DNA of 47,636 nt from positions 1 through 47,636 of IMG/VR virus record IMGVR_UViG_3300009370_001587, one strand, 5' to 3'. This stretch comes from a virus. Below are positions 9,654-18,425 of the stretch, piece by piece; position 1 is the stretch's first letter, and every line of letters begins with the position of its first letter. Made by a program: the position numbers and the translations under genes. The notes under the pieces were generated by a model. That model searched no databases. It worked only from the letters and a program-made list of their open reading frames with translations, and was not told the DNA's origin.

Positions 9654-9863
9654 ATGGAACACGAGAATTTGGTACAAATGATTATAACGCCTATGATAGT
9701 GGCTATCATTGCTATGATAGGTTGGAGTCTTGCTTCTGTTATAGAATTAAAAGAAGAAGTGGCTCAGGTTAAATCAGAAGTAAAATATATTTCAAAGCAA
9801 GTTGATTTGTTGCGAGATCAGCTTGCTTTGGTATATGATGTGGAAATGTATGCAAAACAATGA
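9654..9863 (+). CDS. Membrane-anchored coiled-coil protein, lysis candidate
   Basis: 69 residues: one transmembrane segment at about 8-29 (IITPMIVAIIAMIGWSLASV) followed by a 30-residue coiled coil. A single N-terminal anchor with a soluble coil fits an i-spanin or small holin-like accessory protein, but no paired o-spanin is adjacent; the nearest lipoprotein candidates are at 22700 and 39834. The call is therefore tentative. Confidence 0.65.
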   Translation: MEHENLVQMIITPMIVAIIAMIGWSLASVIELKEEVAQVKSEVKYISKQVDLLRDQLALVYDVEMYAKQ

Positions 9864-9996
9864 TCTTGTGAAATTAGCACTATCTCTTAAAAAAAAGACA
9901 AAGACAAGAGATCTGGTTCCTCTTTATGAATTTGCTAAAAAAAATAATATAAAAGAAGAAGAACTTATAACTGTAATCAAACAGGTTGGGATATAA
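9850..9996 (+). CDS. Small basic helical protein
   Basis: 48 residues from ATG 9850 (MQNNDLVKLAL), chosen over further upstream ATGs at 9835 and 9838 because the protein looks complete from there; it overlaps the preceding gene by 14 bases. It is helical and Lys-rich with an internal KKKTKTRDLVPLYEF segment. Function unknown. It ends two bases before the strong promoter of the replication genes. Confidence 0.5.
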   Translation: MQNNDLVKLALSLKKKTKTRDLVPLYEFAKKNNIKEEELITVIKQVGI

Positions 9997-9997
9997 T

Positions 9998-10026
9998 TTG
10001 ACATTTTGAACTTTTTGTTATATAAT
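9998..10026 (+). promoter_or_regulatory. Consensus sigma70 promoter for the replication block
   Basis: TTGACA at 9998-10003, a 17-base spacer and TATAAT at 10021-10026, both hexamers perfect. It lies 32 bases ahead of the primase start and probably fires early with unmodified host polymerase. The next 9 kb of nucleotide and replication genes have few other promoters. Confidence 0.9.
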
Positions 10027-10057
10027 ATAGTTATTTTCAACCCTTTCATTTTATATT

Positions 10058-11071
10058 ATGAGTATCTACATTGATCAAAAATTCATCAATTTACTCTCAG
10101 GACAATTAGAACGATTTACACGCAAAAGAGATGATCTGTATAATTTCAGATGTCCTATCTGTGGTGATTCACAAAAGAAAAAACATAAAGCGAGAGGCTA
10201 TGTCTATCGTAAAGAAAATCTTTTGTTTTATCGATGTCATAATTGTTCTGCGAGTATGAGTCTTGCCAATCTTATCAAGCAAATAAATCCTACCTTACAT
10301 AAACAATATGTTCTTGAAAGTTATACAAATAATGCTTCTACGTTTTCTCCAGTAGAAAAACCTGAATTCAAGTTTGAGCCACCTAAATTTTCTGATAGTC
10401 TTTCACCTTTACAAAAATTGAAGTCAATCAATTTACTTAATGACGAGCATTATTGTAAAGAGTATGTGAATAAGAGAGGCATACCGAAAGAGCATCATAG
10501 AAATTTATTCTATACAGAAAATTTTAAGACTTTTGTTCAAGGTCTTGAAATCTCCGATGTTGATATATATAAGCATCTTTATGAAGAGCCGAGGTTAGTG
10601 ATTCCTTTCTTTGATAAATCACGGAAGATGTTTGCCGTTCAAGGACGAGCCCTAGGTCAATCGGACCTGAGATATATTACTGTAAGAATTGATGAACAAT
10701 ACCCTAAAATATATGGTCTTGATAGAGTTGATATAAGTAAGCCAATTTATGTAGTCGAAGGTCCGATTGACTCCTTGTTCATAGATAATTGTATTGCGGT
10801 TGCAGGTGGTGATTTAGTTTCAGCAATAAAACATTTCATTAATCAAGAACTGATATTTGTTTACGATAATGAAAGAAGAAATCGTGAGACAATCAAAAAG
10901 ATGGAAGCAACAATTGAGAGACACCATAAAATAGTAATTTGGCCTCGGTACATAGAGCATAAAGATATTAATGATATGATTTTGAGTGGAATAGATGTTA
11001 TAAATGAGTTAAAAAATAATGTCTATTCTGGTCTAATTGCGAAAACAAAAATGTTGGAATTTAAAATATGA
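10058..11071 (+). CDS. 61: DNA primase (T4 gp61 type)
   Basis: 337 residues. The N-terminal zinc-binding domain has CPICGDS (Cys32, Cys35) and YRCHNC (Cys60, Cys63). The Toprim catalytic core has VVEGPIDSL (Glu234) and FVYDNE (Asp270), the metal-binding signatures of DnaG-type primases. Length and order match T4 gp61, which makes RNA primers with the gp41 helicase at the replication fork. The gene is first behind a perfect sigma70 promoter and overlaps thyX by 4 bases. No helicase is within the window. Confidence 0.9.
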   Translation: MSIYIDQKFINLLSGQLERFTRKRDDLYNFRCPICGDSQKKKHKARGYVYRKENLLFYRCHNCSASMSLANLIKQINPTLHKQYVLESYTNNASTFSPVEKPEFKFEPPKFSDSLSPLQKLKSINLLNDEHYCKEYVNKRGIPKEHHRNLFYTENFKTFVQGLEISDVDIYKHLYEEPRLVIPFFDKSRKMFAVQGRALGQSDLRYITVRIDEQYPKIYGLDRVDISKPIYVVEGPIDSLFIDNCIAVAGGDLVSAIKHFINQELIFVYDNERRNRETIKKMEATIERHHKIVIWPRYIEHKDINDMILSGIDVINELKNNVYSGLIAKTKMLEFKI

Positions 11072-11883
11072 AAATACATAAGCATGGTTTTGTGAAGTTA
11101 TTAGAAGTGATGGGTAATGATGAGGAAGTTGAAAATGCCGCCCGAATTAGTTACGGTGAAGGTACACGGAAGGTTAACCAAACAAGAAACCTAATTCGTT
11201 ATTTGATGAGACACAAACATACATCACCATTTGAGATGTGCGAAGTGAAGTTTCATATTAAACTACCAATATTCGTGATGAGACAACTTGTTAGACATAG
11301 GACTGCTAACATAAACGAATACTCTGGTCGGTACTCATTAATGAGTGATGAATTTTATTTGCCTGCTGAAGCCGATGTACAAGAACAATCAGAAACAAAC
11401 AATCAAGGTCGTGGTCAAGATTTGGATCAAGAAAATAAAATTCTTGTTTTAAGTCGCATGGTTGCAACTACCGATCAGGCAAAAGAGTGTTATAGACAAA
11501 TTGCTAACCCTACTCTTCTAGATGGATTTTATGAAGGGTTTAAGGGTATTGCAAGAGAAATTGCAAGAACAGTTTTACCAGTTTCAAATTACACCGAGTG
11601 TATTTGGAAAATAGATTTACATAACTTTTTTCATTTTGCAAAATTACGTATGGATGCTCACGCACAAAAAGAGATACAAGATTACGCAAGTGCAATGTAT
11701 GAATTGGTAAAACCACATTTTCCTATTTGTTGTGAAGCCTTTGAAGACTATATTTTAAACTCAAAGACATTTTCCGCCAAAGAGATGAGGATTATCAAAG
11801 AGAATCTAAATGGAAGTTGGGTAATGGCAAAATATGGTCTATCAGAACGAGAATCAAAAGAATTTTTAGAAAAATTAAAATAA
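11068..11883 (+). CDS. thyX: Flavin-dependent thymidylate synthase
   Basis: 271 residues. The ThyX signature is present as RHRTANINEYSGRY at 76-89; the usual Ser after Ala is Asn here. ThyX makes dTMP from dUMP using methylene-tetrahydrofolate and reduced FAD, so it works without a separate dihydrofolate reductase. A Gln/Asn-rich insertion at about 105-120 is slightly unusual. It starts ATGA-coupled to the primase gene and precedes the ribonucleotide reductase by 9 bases, giving a compact dNTP-supply unit. Confidence 0.95.
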   Translation: MKIHKHGFVKLLEVMGNDEEVENAARISYGEGTRKVNQTRNLIRYLMRHKHTSPFEMCEVKFHIKLPIFVMRQLVRHRTANINEYSGRYSLMSDEFYLPAEADVQEQSETNNQGRGQDLDQENKILVLSRMVATTDQAKECYRQIANPTLLDGFYEGFKGIAREIARTVLPVSNYTECIWKIDLHNFFHFAKLRMDAHAQKEIQDYASAMYELVKPHFPICCEAFEDYILNSKTFSAKEMRIIKENLNGSWVMAKYGLSERESKEFLEKLK

Positions 11884-11892
11884 GGAGCAAAA

Positions 11893-13824
11893 ATGCCTCT
11901 ACCTACCGAGTACCAATCATTTATTCACTTATCAAGATATGCAAGATGGAATTATACATTAAAACGTAGAGAATCATGGGAAGAAACAGTTGACAGATTG
12001 GTTACTTTTTTTAAAGAACATTTAGATACAAAACATAGTTTTAAATTAGATAATGGGTTAGAGGCAGATCTGAGAGAGGCTATCACTAATCTAGATGTTA
12101 TGCCTAGCATGAGATGCTTGATGACCGCAGGTGAAGCCCTTAAGAAAGAAAACATTGCAGGATATAATTGTTCATATGTTAAGGTAGATGTTCCAAGATC
12201 CTTTGATGAAGTGTTGTATATTCTCATGAATGGTACTGGTGTGGGATTTTCAGTAGAAGAAGAGTATGTGGCTCAATTACCAATAGTTGCCGAAGAGTTT
12301 CATGAGACTGACACAACAATAGTTGTAGCAGATAGTAAATTAGGATGGGCTAAAGCATATAAAGAATTACTCTCACTTATTTGGCAAGGTCAAATACCAA
12401 AGTGGGATCTTTCAAATGTGAGACCTGCAGGAGCACCACTCAAAACATTTGGAGGTAGAGCATCAGGTCCTGAGCCATTAGATGAACTGTTTAAGTTTAC
12501 AATAAATACATTTCAGAATAGTGCAGGGCGTAAACTTAAACCGGTAGAAGCACATGATATTATATGTAAAATTGCAGAAATTGTTGTTGTTGGTGGGGTC
12601 CGCCGTTCTGCTCTTATCAGCCTGTCAAACTTACAAGACGAAACAATGCGACATGCTAAGTCAGGACAGTGGTGGGAGAATAATAAACAACGAGCCCTCG
12701 CCAATAATTCGGTTAACTATAAAGAAAAGCCAGACATTGGGACTTTCATGCGAGAGTGGCTATCCCTCTACGATTCTAAATCGGGAGAGCGTGGAATCTA
12801 TAACAGTATGTCGGCCAAAAAACAAGTAGAAAGTTTAAACAATGAAGAAGAAATCAGAAGAGAACCAAGAGAAGACTTTGGAACTAACCCCTGCAGTGAG
12901 ATCATACTTAGAAGCAGAGAGTTTTGCAACCTTTCAGAAGTCGTTGTCCGTGGACGGGACACTGCCGAATCTTTACGGAAGAAAGTTCGCATGGCGACTA
13001 TCCTTGGCACATTTCAATCAACCCTCACAAATTTCAAATACCTCTCCAGAGAGTGGAAACGAAACTGCGATGAAGAACGACTTCTTGGAGTCTCTCTCAC
13101 AGGAATAATGGACAATGCTCTTACAAATGGTAAGAAAAAAGGGCTAGAAGATTTATTAGAGAATCTTAAACAAGAAGCGGTTGCAACAAACAAAGAATTT
13201 GCAGAGAAACTTGACATTCCTCAATCTGCCGCTATTACATGCGTTAAGCCAAGCGGAACGGTTAGTCAGTTAGTCGATTCTGCATCAGGTATCCATGCCA
13301 GACATAATCCATATTACATTAGAACTGTACGTGCAGACAACAAAGATCCTTTGTGTGCGTTCATGAAAGATGCAGGGTTTCCAAACGAAGCAGATGTAAT
13401 GAAACCACAACATACAACTGTATTTTCATTTCCAATGCAGAGTCCAAAAAATGCAGTATTTAGACAAGATATGACCGCAAAAGAGCAACTTGAACTCTGG
13501 CAGAAATATCAAACTCATTGGTGTGAGCATAAACCATCAGTGACAATTTCAGTCAAAGAACATGAATGGATGGAAGTAGGTAACTGGGTTTGGGACAACT
13601 TTGACAATATCAGTGGTATCTCATTTCTTCCTTTTAATGAACATACTTATCGTCAAGCACCATATCAAGATTGTACAAAAGAAGAATATGAAGAAGCATT
13701 GAAAACAATGCCAAAAAATGTTGATTGGTTACAGTTGGCTAAATACGAAGAGCAAGACTTTACTGCTGGAGCACAAGAATTGGCTTGTGCCTCCGATGGT
13801 GGTTGTGAAGTGGTGGACATCTAA
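11893..13824 (+). CDS. nrdJ: Class II (B12-dependent) ribonucleotide reductase
   Basis: 643 residues in one uninterrupted frame. Visible active-site landmarks are NCSYVKV (Cys93), GTNPCSEIIL (Cys334, Glu336) and FCNLSEV (Cys345), with a redox pair near the C-terminus (Cys632, Cys638 in ACASDGGC). This is the monomeric adenosylcobalamin form related to the Lactobacillus RTPR type, which needs no NrdB partner and no oxygen. The phage therefore depends on host cobalamin. It follows thyX and is stop/start fused with the next gene. No intein was seen. Confidence 0.95.
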   Translation: MPLPTEYQSFIHLSRYARWNYTLKRRESWEETVDRLVTFFKEHLDTKHSFKLDNGLEADLREAITNLDVMPSMRCLMTAGEALKKENIAGYNCSYVKVDVPRSFDEVLYILMNGTGVGFSVEEEYVAQLPIVAEEFHETDTTIVVADSKLGWAKAYKELLSLIWQGQIPKWDLSNVRPAGAPLKTFGGRASGPEPLDELFKFTINTFQNSAGRKLKPVEAHDIICKIAEIVVVGGVRRSALISLSNLQDETMRHAKSGQWWENNKQRALANNSVNYKEKPDIGTFMREWLSLYDSKSGERGIYNSMSAKKQVESLNNEEEIRREPREDFGTNPCSEIILRSREFCNLSEVVVRGRDTAESLRKKVRMATILGTFQSTLTNFKYLSREWKRNCDEERLLGVSLTGIMDNALTNGKKKGLEDLLENLKQEAVATNKEFAEKLDIPQSAAITCVKPSGTVSQLVDSASGIHARHNPYYIRTVRADNKDPLCAFMKDAGFPNEADVMKPQHTTVFSFPMQSPKNAVFRQDMTAKEQLELWQKYQTHWCEHKPSVTISVKEHEWMEVGNWVWDNFDNISGISFLPFNEHTYRQAPYQDCTKEEYEEALKTMPKNVDWLQLAKYEEQDFTAGAQELACASDGGCEVVDI

Positions 13825-14027
13825 TGCAAGTATTATCAGATGCGTTGTCCGAGAAAGATGAATTATATCAGACTATACGACACTATGAGGACTTATTAAG
13901 CGAACAATTGATCGTTCCATCACACCTATATAATGCAGTAAAGATAAAAGAATTGCGAGAAAAACTATATTATTATAAGGCTGAATACGATGGATATGTC
14001 AATGGTCCCAGAACACTATGCGGATAA
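13824..14027 (+). CDS. Small helical protein
   Basis: 67 residues, starting on the last base of the nrdJ stop (TAATG). It is helical with a coiled-coil-like start (LSEKDELYQTIRHYEDLL) and a Tyr/Lys-rich middle. It overlaps the next gene by 38 bases. Function unknown; coupling to nrdJ suggests early expression. Confidence 0.6.
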   Translation: MQVLSDALSEKDELYQTIRHYEDLLSEQLIVPSHLYNAVKIKELREKLYYYKAEYDGYVNGPRTLCG

Positions 14028-14235
14028 TCTCCTAGCGGAGATCATGGACGAGATTGAAAATGAAATGACTAGGGTTTCTAACTTACGAGAAAAAATAAGA
14101 AGAAACCCTAAACCAGACCTTAATCATTTGGTCATGCCAGAACGACTTAAATGTTATTCTGACGGACTTAAACATTGTTATCATTTATTAAAAAAATATA
14201 AGGATTCGGAGAGGCCTGCAAATGAACGAGATTGA
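13990..14235 (+). CDS. Small helical protein
   Basis: 81 residues from ATG 13990; ATGs at 13996 and 14002 are alternatives and may be preferred. Helical, with conserved-looking PERLKCYSDGLKHCYHLLKK at the C-terminal half. The family is not recognised. It overlaps both neighbours, a common arrangement in this early block. Confidence 0.6.
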   Translation: MDMSMVPEHYADNLLAEIMDEIENEMTRVSNLREKIRRNPKPDLNHLVMPERLKCYSDGLKHCYHLLKKYKDSERPANERD

Positions 14236-14368
14236 AAAGGATTTTGATTGCGTTGAGTGTAGCGAATCATATATAGTTACATGGACTAGTCATAGGGCAC
14301 CATCCCACTGTCCTTTTTGCGGTGCCTATGTAGAAACACCAGAAGAAGATGAAGATAATTGGGATTGA
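14222..14368 (+). CDS. 48-residue zinc-ribbon protein
   Basis: An uninterrupted 48-codon frame overlapping both neighbours. It has a four-cysteine zinc ribbon: CVEC near residue 10-13 and CPFCG at 30-34, followed by an acidic tail (EEDEDNWD). Small single zinc ribbons of this kind usually bind nucleic acid or RNA polymerase. The start ATG lies inside the end of the preceding gene behind GGAGAGG. Confidence 0.6.
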   Translation: MNEIEKDFDCVECSESYIVTWTSHRAPSHCPFCGAYVETPEEDEDNWD

Positions 14369-14921
14369 TTATTCATTAACCAGTCCTGCAATAACACTGT
14401 ACAATGGAAACGATAAGTGGAATTATAATTCTGGCACTTGTACTCATTTTTGTTTGGCGAATAATGAACGACAACGATCAAAATGGGCCGAGATTCGGAG
14501 CATAAAAACAGACATATATCCTGCTTGGGAAACTGATTTGCAGAGGTATCATGGGCTTGCAAACTGGGTGATTAATTGTTGTATTACTGCAACAAGCCCA
14601 GAAAGACCGAAAGCATATATAGAAGACTACGCATATGCCGCCACTGGTAGAGTATTTCACATAGCAGAGAATATGGCAATACTCAAAGACACACTCACAA
14701 AATGGGGAATCAAATACGAGATGGTTGCTCCTACCGTTATTAAAAAATACGCTACAACTAAAGGTAATGCTAACAAAGAAAAAATGTATGATGCATTCAC
14801 CGATGAGACTAATAGAAACCTATTAGACGAGTTTAACATTAAACTAAATAATCCTATCACAGATATAGTTGATAGTTATTACATAGCAAAGTACGGACAC
14901 GCCTATGGCAACAATACCTGA
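14349..14921 (+). CDS. RuvC-like Holliday-junction resolvase / RNase H-fold nuclease
   Basis: 190 residues. It opens with the RNase H-fold strand IIGIDYSLTSPA (Asp7), has a second acidic strand YIEDYAYA (Glu92) and ends with TDIVDSYYIAKYG (Asp172, Asp175): the four acidic positions of RuvC-family nucleases. In T4 the equivalent role, cutting branched DNA before packaging, is done by the unrelated gp49, so this is a functional substitute. It overlaps the zinc ribbon gene by 20 bases and the next by 17. Confidence 0.8.
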   Translation: MKIIGIDYSLTSPAITLYNGNDKWNYNSGTCTHFCLANNERQRSKWAEIRSIKTDIYPAWETDLQRYHGLANWVINCCITATSPERPKAYIEDYAYAATGRVFHIAENMAILKDTLTKWGIKYEMVAPTVIKKYATTKGNANKEKMYDAFTDETNRNLLDEFNIKLNNPITDIVDSYYIAKYGHAYGNNT

Positions 14922-15273
14922 AGAATACGCAGATTTTGATTTTGGTTTTTCTGCGGTAGATGATGAAGAATACAAAGCGAAAACGACTGAGGTCGAAAAG
15001 AAAATTGTAGAAGTCGAAGCAAAATCAGAATCCCTCACAAATCTAGAAAAAAAGATAGATTCCGCTATCAACGAAATCAATTACAAAAAAGAGTATCTTG
15101 AAGAAAAGTATGTGGAAGACATGCTTAAAGTTGAGAAACTTATTTTACCTCTATTGTATAATTTGATGAAAAATCCAGATAAAGATTATATTTACTGGCC
15201 AAAACGTGACGAAATCATTACAAAACAAATCGAAAAAATAAAAGATATAACGAGAGATATACAAGTCGATTAA
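14905..15273 (+). CDS. Conserved T4-like marine-phage protein
   Basis: 122 residues. It begins with a conserved-looking acidic segment (EEYADFDFGFSAVDDEE), continues through a long coiled coil (about 30-65) and ends with LLYNLMKNPDKDYIYWPKR and a short helix. I recognise this architecture from marine T4-like phages, where it sits in the replication-recombination block, but its function is not established. It could be a single-strand DNA or recombinase accessory factor. Confidence 0.7.
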   Translation: MATIPEEYADFDFGFSAVDDEEYKAKTTEVEKKIVEVEAKSESLTNLEKKIDSAINEINYKKEYLEEKYVEDMLKVEKLILPLLYNLMKNPDKDYIYWPKRDEIITKQIEKIKDITRDIQVD

Positions 15274-15281
15274 GGATTATC

Positions 15282-15752
15282 ATGAATAAATTATGGTATA
15301 GTTGGGAAGAAATGAGAAGAGATGTAAATGTGCTTGCAAGAGATATTGTTCTTGACAAATTCGACCCAAATGTGATTGTTGGATTATCCAGAGGTGGTCT
15401 CACTCCTGGTGTTATGTTATCTCATTGGTTCAAGAAACCGTTTAAGCCTGTTAAATCGTCATTGAGAGATTTTCCTGAATGGGAAGATTATTTGCCGAAA
15501 CCCACCGATGAAAGGGTTTTAATCGTTGATGATATATGTGATTCGGGAGAAACATTTGAAAAAATGGCTCAACATATCAAAGGTCCACGAAAAGGACCAG
15601 AACAGAATATAGTTGATGTTAAATATGCAACCTTATGGTGGAACAATGAATGTAACTTTGAACCAACATATTATGTCAACGAGATTGCGAAGGATTCCAC
15701 TAAAACATGGATACATTTTCCGTGGGAGCAATGGTGGAATGCTCCAGTCTAA
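15282..15752 (+). CDS. Phosphoribosyltransferase, xanthine/hypoxanthine type
   Basis: 156 residues. The type I PRTase fold shows VIVGLSRGGLTPG (residues 31-43) and the PRPP-binding loop VLIVDDICDSGETF (79-92). These bind PRPP and transfer ribose-5-phosphate to a nucleobase, here most like the purine-salvage Gpt group. Together with the phage PRPP synthetase (17499) and a second PRTase (19221) it indicates virus-controlled nucleotide salvage. Substrate is inferred. Confidence 0.8.
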   Translation: MNKLWYSWEEMRRDVNVLARDIVLDKFDPNVIVGLSRGGLTPGVMLSHWFKKPFKPVKSSLRDFPEWEDYLPKPTDERVLIVDDICDSGETFEKMAQHIKGPRKGPEQNIVDVKYATLWWNNECNFEPTYYVNEIAKDSTKTWIHFPWEQWWNAPV

Positions 15753-15767
15753 TAAAAAAGGAGAAAA

Positions 15768-15995
15768 ATGATAGATAAAATTCTCGGATGGATTAGATCC
15801 ATCACAGAAATAGGTTTATCACTTATAGCACTTGGAGTAGTGCTTCAGATCCTCTTTGGAGCCGCCGTACCGTTTATCGGTTTAGATGTGATCGGTTCTG
15901 TAGTAGGATTAGTAAAGCAACTTGGAAGCGAAGGACTCGTCGGATTAGTTGCAATTTGGGTATTGTGGGGCATTTATTCTAAACCTAGTGCCTAA
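15768..15995 (+). CDS. Small membrane protein with two transmembrane segments
   Basis: 75 residues with strongly hydrophobic segments at about 14-36 and 55-71 joined by a short amphipathic stretch. It has a good AAGGAG site. Size and topology fit a holin or a small transporter partner. It lies directly before the terminator and the amt gene. No specific family is claimed. Confidence 0.65.
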   Translation: MIDKILGWIRSITEIGLSLIALGVVLQILFGAAVPFIGLDVIGSVVGLVKQLGSEGLVGLVAIWVLWGIYSKPSA

Positions 15996-16007
15996 TTATT
16001 AATTATT

Positions 16008-16040
16008 AGCGGTAAGGTGGAAGACTTACCGCTTTGTTTC
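16008..16040 (+). terminator. Hairpin terminator upstream of amt
   Basis: A perfect 9-bp stem (AGCGGTAAG with CTTACCGCT) and 8-base loop, followed by TTGTTTC. It would end transcription of the upstream block just before amt. The tail is a weak U-tract, so partial read-through is likely. Confidence 0.7.
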
Positions 16041-16054
16041 TCGGAAGGAGAAAG

Positions 16055-17293
16055 ATGGACGATATTCAGTATATTCTGAATACTTTTTTGTTATTATTTT
16101 CTGGTGTGCTTGTTTTTTGGATGGCCGCTGGATTTGCAATGTTAGAATCAGGATTGGTGAGGACGAAAAATACGACCGCAATCCTAACTAAGAATGTTTG
16201 TTTATATGCTCTTAGTTGTCTAGCATTCCTCGCATGTGGTTATTATCTCATGTATGGAGCCATGTCGGATGGAGACCATGCAGGGACCTCTGACTTCTTT
16301 TTTCAAGTAGTCTTTGTCGCAACAACCGCATCTATTATTTCAGGAGCAATAGCAGAACGAATGAGGTTTTGGTCATTTATGGTTTTTGTTCTTGTACTTT
16401 CCGCAATCATATATCCTATGCAAGGAGCCTGGACATGGGGTGGGGGATTTCTATCTGAGATGGGGTTCTCTGACTTTGCAGGATCTACAATTGTTCATTC
16501 AGTTGGAGGTTGGGCCGCACTTGCTGGTGTTCTATTATTAGGTGCCAGATCAGGTAAGTATACTGATGACGGAAAAATTAACTTGATTCCCCCTTCAAAT
16601 CTTCCATTAGCAACTTTAGGAACAATGATTCTTTGGTTGGGGTGGTTTGGTTTTAATGGTGGTAGTCAATTGGCAATGGCTACTAAAGCAGATGTAAATG
16701 CTATTGCAAGTGTGTTTGTAAATACAAATATTGCCGCCTGTGCTGGCGCTATTACTGCTATGATTTTGACTCAACTGTTATATAAAAGAGTTGATTTGAC
16801 GATGGTATTGAATGGTGCATTAGCAGGACTAGTTTCTATTACTGCAGGTCCTGATTATCCTACTATGTGGTTAGCAACTGTTATAGGAATAATTGGAGCA
16901 GGATTATGTGTACTAGCAATCCCTATGTGGGATAAACTAAAAATTGATGATCCGGTAGGAGCATTGTCTGTTCATTTAGTTGCTGGTATATGGGGAACAT
17001 TAGCAGTAGGAGTGTTTAATCATGAAGTAAGTTTGATGTCGCAAATACAGGGCATTTTAATTATTGGAGCATTTGTTTTTGGCTCTAGTTTTGCAGTTTG
17101 GTATGTTATTAAACTAGCAATGGGACTCCGGATTTCTTTGGAAGAAGAAACTCAGGGTATTGACATTGCTGAATTTGGTCATTCTGCTTATACGATAGGT
17201 CATGGTGAATTTGTTACTCATGACGAAATTAAATTAGGTAGAGGAACATTTGTTCCTGAAAGTGAACAATCTCTTAATTTGGTATCAAATTGA
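16055..17293 (+). CDS. amt: Ammonium transporter (Amt/Mep/Rh family)
   Basis: 412 residues from ATG 16055, preferred over a TTG at 16034 because GGAAGGAG lies immediately before it. About eleven hydrophobic segments are visible. Key Amt residues are present: AMLESGLVR near 28-36, Asp140 in GFSDFAGS, and the twin pore histidines His148 (IVHSVGG) and His307 (SVHLVAG). The cytoplasmic tail is long and acidic. It moves ammonium into the cell across the inner membrane. It is full length, so probably functional. No PII gene is adjacent. Confidence 0.95.
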   Translation: MDDIQYILNTFLLLFSGVLVFWMAAGFAMLESGLVRTKNTTAILTKNVCLYALSCLAFLACGYYLMYGAMSDGDHAGTSDFFFQVVFVATTASIISGAIAERMRFWSFMVFVLVLSAIIYPMQGAWTWGGGFLSEMGFSDFAGSTIVHSVGGWAALAGVLLLGARSGKYTDDGKINLIPPSNLPLATLGTMILWLGWFGFNGGSQLAMATKADVNAIASVFVNTNIAACAGAITAMILTQLLYKRVDLTMVLNGALAGLVSITAGPDYPTMWLATVIGIIGAGLCVLAIPMWDKLKIDDPVGALSVHLVAGIWGTLAVGVFNHEVSLMSQIQGILIIGAFVFGSSFAVWYVIKLAMGLRISLEEETQGIDIAEFGHSAYTIGHGEFVTHDEIKLGRGTFVPESEQSLNLVSN

Positions 17294-17502
17294 GTAAAAT
17301 AAAACAGCCCAACCCAATTTCTGAGGGTTGGGGAGTTTACCGTGAATTAGTTGATGAGGTAGTAGCAAATACACATATGATGAAAGGTGTGCCATTTATA
17401 AAATGTCTAACTCACGATGATTGTCATTTAGATGCATTTTATCCAGGTAAACATTGGAGGTCTCTTAAACAAGATGAGACTGGAAGGTGGATAAAAAAAT
17501 GA
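17290..17502 (+). CDS. Small protein between amt and prs
   Basis: 70 residues starting at a TTG that overlaps the amt stop. It has two cysteines and several histidines in the middle (KCLTHDDCHLDAFYPGKHW), which might bind a metal. The family is not recognised. It overlaps the PRPP synthetase start by four bases, so amt, this gene and prs are probably co-translated. Confidence 0.6.
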   Translation: MSKIKQPNPISEGWGVYRELVDEVVANTHMMKGVPFIKCLTHDDCHLDAFYPGKHWRSLKQDETGRWIKK

Positions 17503-18425
17503 TTTTATTATCTGGTAATTCTAATAAACTGCTTGCAAGTCACATATCAAATCATGCAGGCATTGCATTAGGTGAAATGAAATTGACACGATTTGCTGAT
17601 GGTGAAATCTTTTGTGAAATACATCAGAACATTCGTGGTGAAGATGTCTTTATTATACAAAGCACTTGCAACCCTGCAAACGACAATCTCATGGAATTAT
17701 TGATTGTCATTGATGCATGTAAACGTGCGAGTGCCGGTCGCATTACGGCTGTTATGCCTTATTATGGTTACGCTAGACAAGATAGAAAACCCTCCGCTAG
17801 AACACCAATTTCCGCAAAATTAGTAGCAGATATGATACAAGCATCTGGTGCTGACAGAGTATTGACTATGGATTTACATGCTGGTCAAATACAAGGATTC
17901 TTTAACATTCCTGTAGATGACTTGAGGTCTAAATCATTATTCGTCAAAGACCTAAAGAAAAAACCAATGGTGAGTAATGGAAATGCACTTATTGTATCAC
18001 CTGATGCAGGTGGTGTCAGACGAGCAAGGACTATCGCAAAAGAACTTAATCTGGACATTGCTATCGTAGATAAACGCAGAGACAAAGCGAATGAAAGCGA
18101 AGCAATGAACGTAATCGGTAAAGTCAAAGGAAAGCAATGTATAATAGTAGACGATATAGTGGATACAGGAGGAACATTTGTCAAGGCGGCAGATGCTCTT
18201 TTGGCCAATGGAGCAGAAGAAGTGCAAGCGTATATAACGCATGGCGTATTAAGCAACGGAGGGATGAAGACTATCAACAAATCCAACATGAGTGGGCTGA
18301 CCATCACTGATTCAATTCCACAATATGATAATCAAAAGGTCAAAGTGCTATCTGTAAGCAAACTATTTGCAGAAGCAATACGCAGAGTGCATCATGACGA
18401 ATCCATATCGGTATTATTCTCATGA
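17499..18425 (+). CDS. prs: Ribose-phosphate pyrophosphokinase (PRPP synthetase)
   Basis: 308 residues from ATG 17499, which overlaps the previous stop; a GTG at 17487 is an alternative. Visible motifs: the ATP/ribose region YYGYARQDRK, the signature DLHAGQIQGFFNIPVDDL and the PRPP-binding loop CIIVDDIVDTGGTF. It makes PRPP from ribose-5-phosphate and ATP. The length equals cellular Prs. It feeds the two phage phosphoribosyltransferases and, with the DHODH-like gene, pyrimidine synthesis. Confidence 0.95.
   Translation: MILLSGNSNKLLASHISNHAGIALGEMKLTRFADGEIFCEIHQNIRGEDVFIIQSTCNPANDNLMELLIVIDACKRASAGRITAVMPYYGYARQDRKPSARTPISAKLVADMIQASGADRVLTMDLHAGQIQGFFNIPVDDLRSKSLFVKDLKKKPMVSNGNALIVSPDAGGVRRARTIAKELNLDIAIVDKRRDKANESEAMNVIGKVKGKQCIIVDDIVDTGGTFVKAADALLANGAEEVQAYITHGVLSNGGMKTINKSNMSGLTITDSIPQYDNQKVKVLSVSKLFAEAIRRVHHDESISVLFS

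Noticed and set aside
12554-13108. Additional + strand frames inside the ribonucleotide reductase
   Set aside because: They are shadow frames of nrdJ, whose protein is continuous with all active-site motifs.
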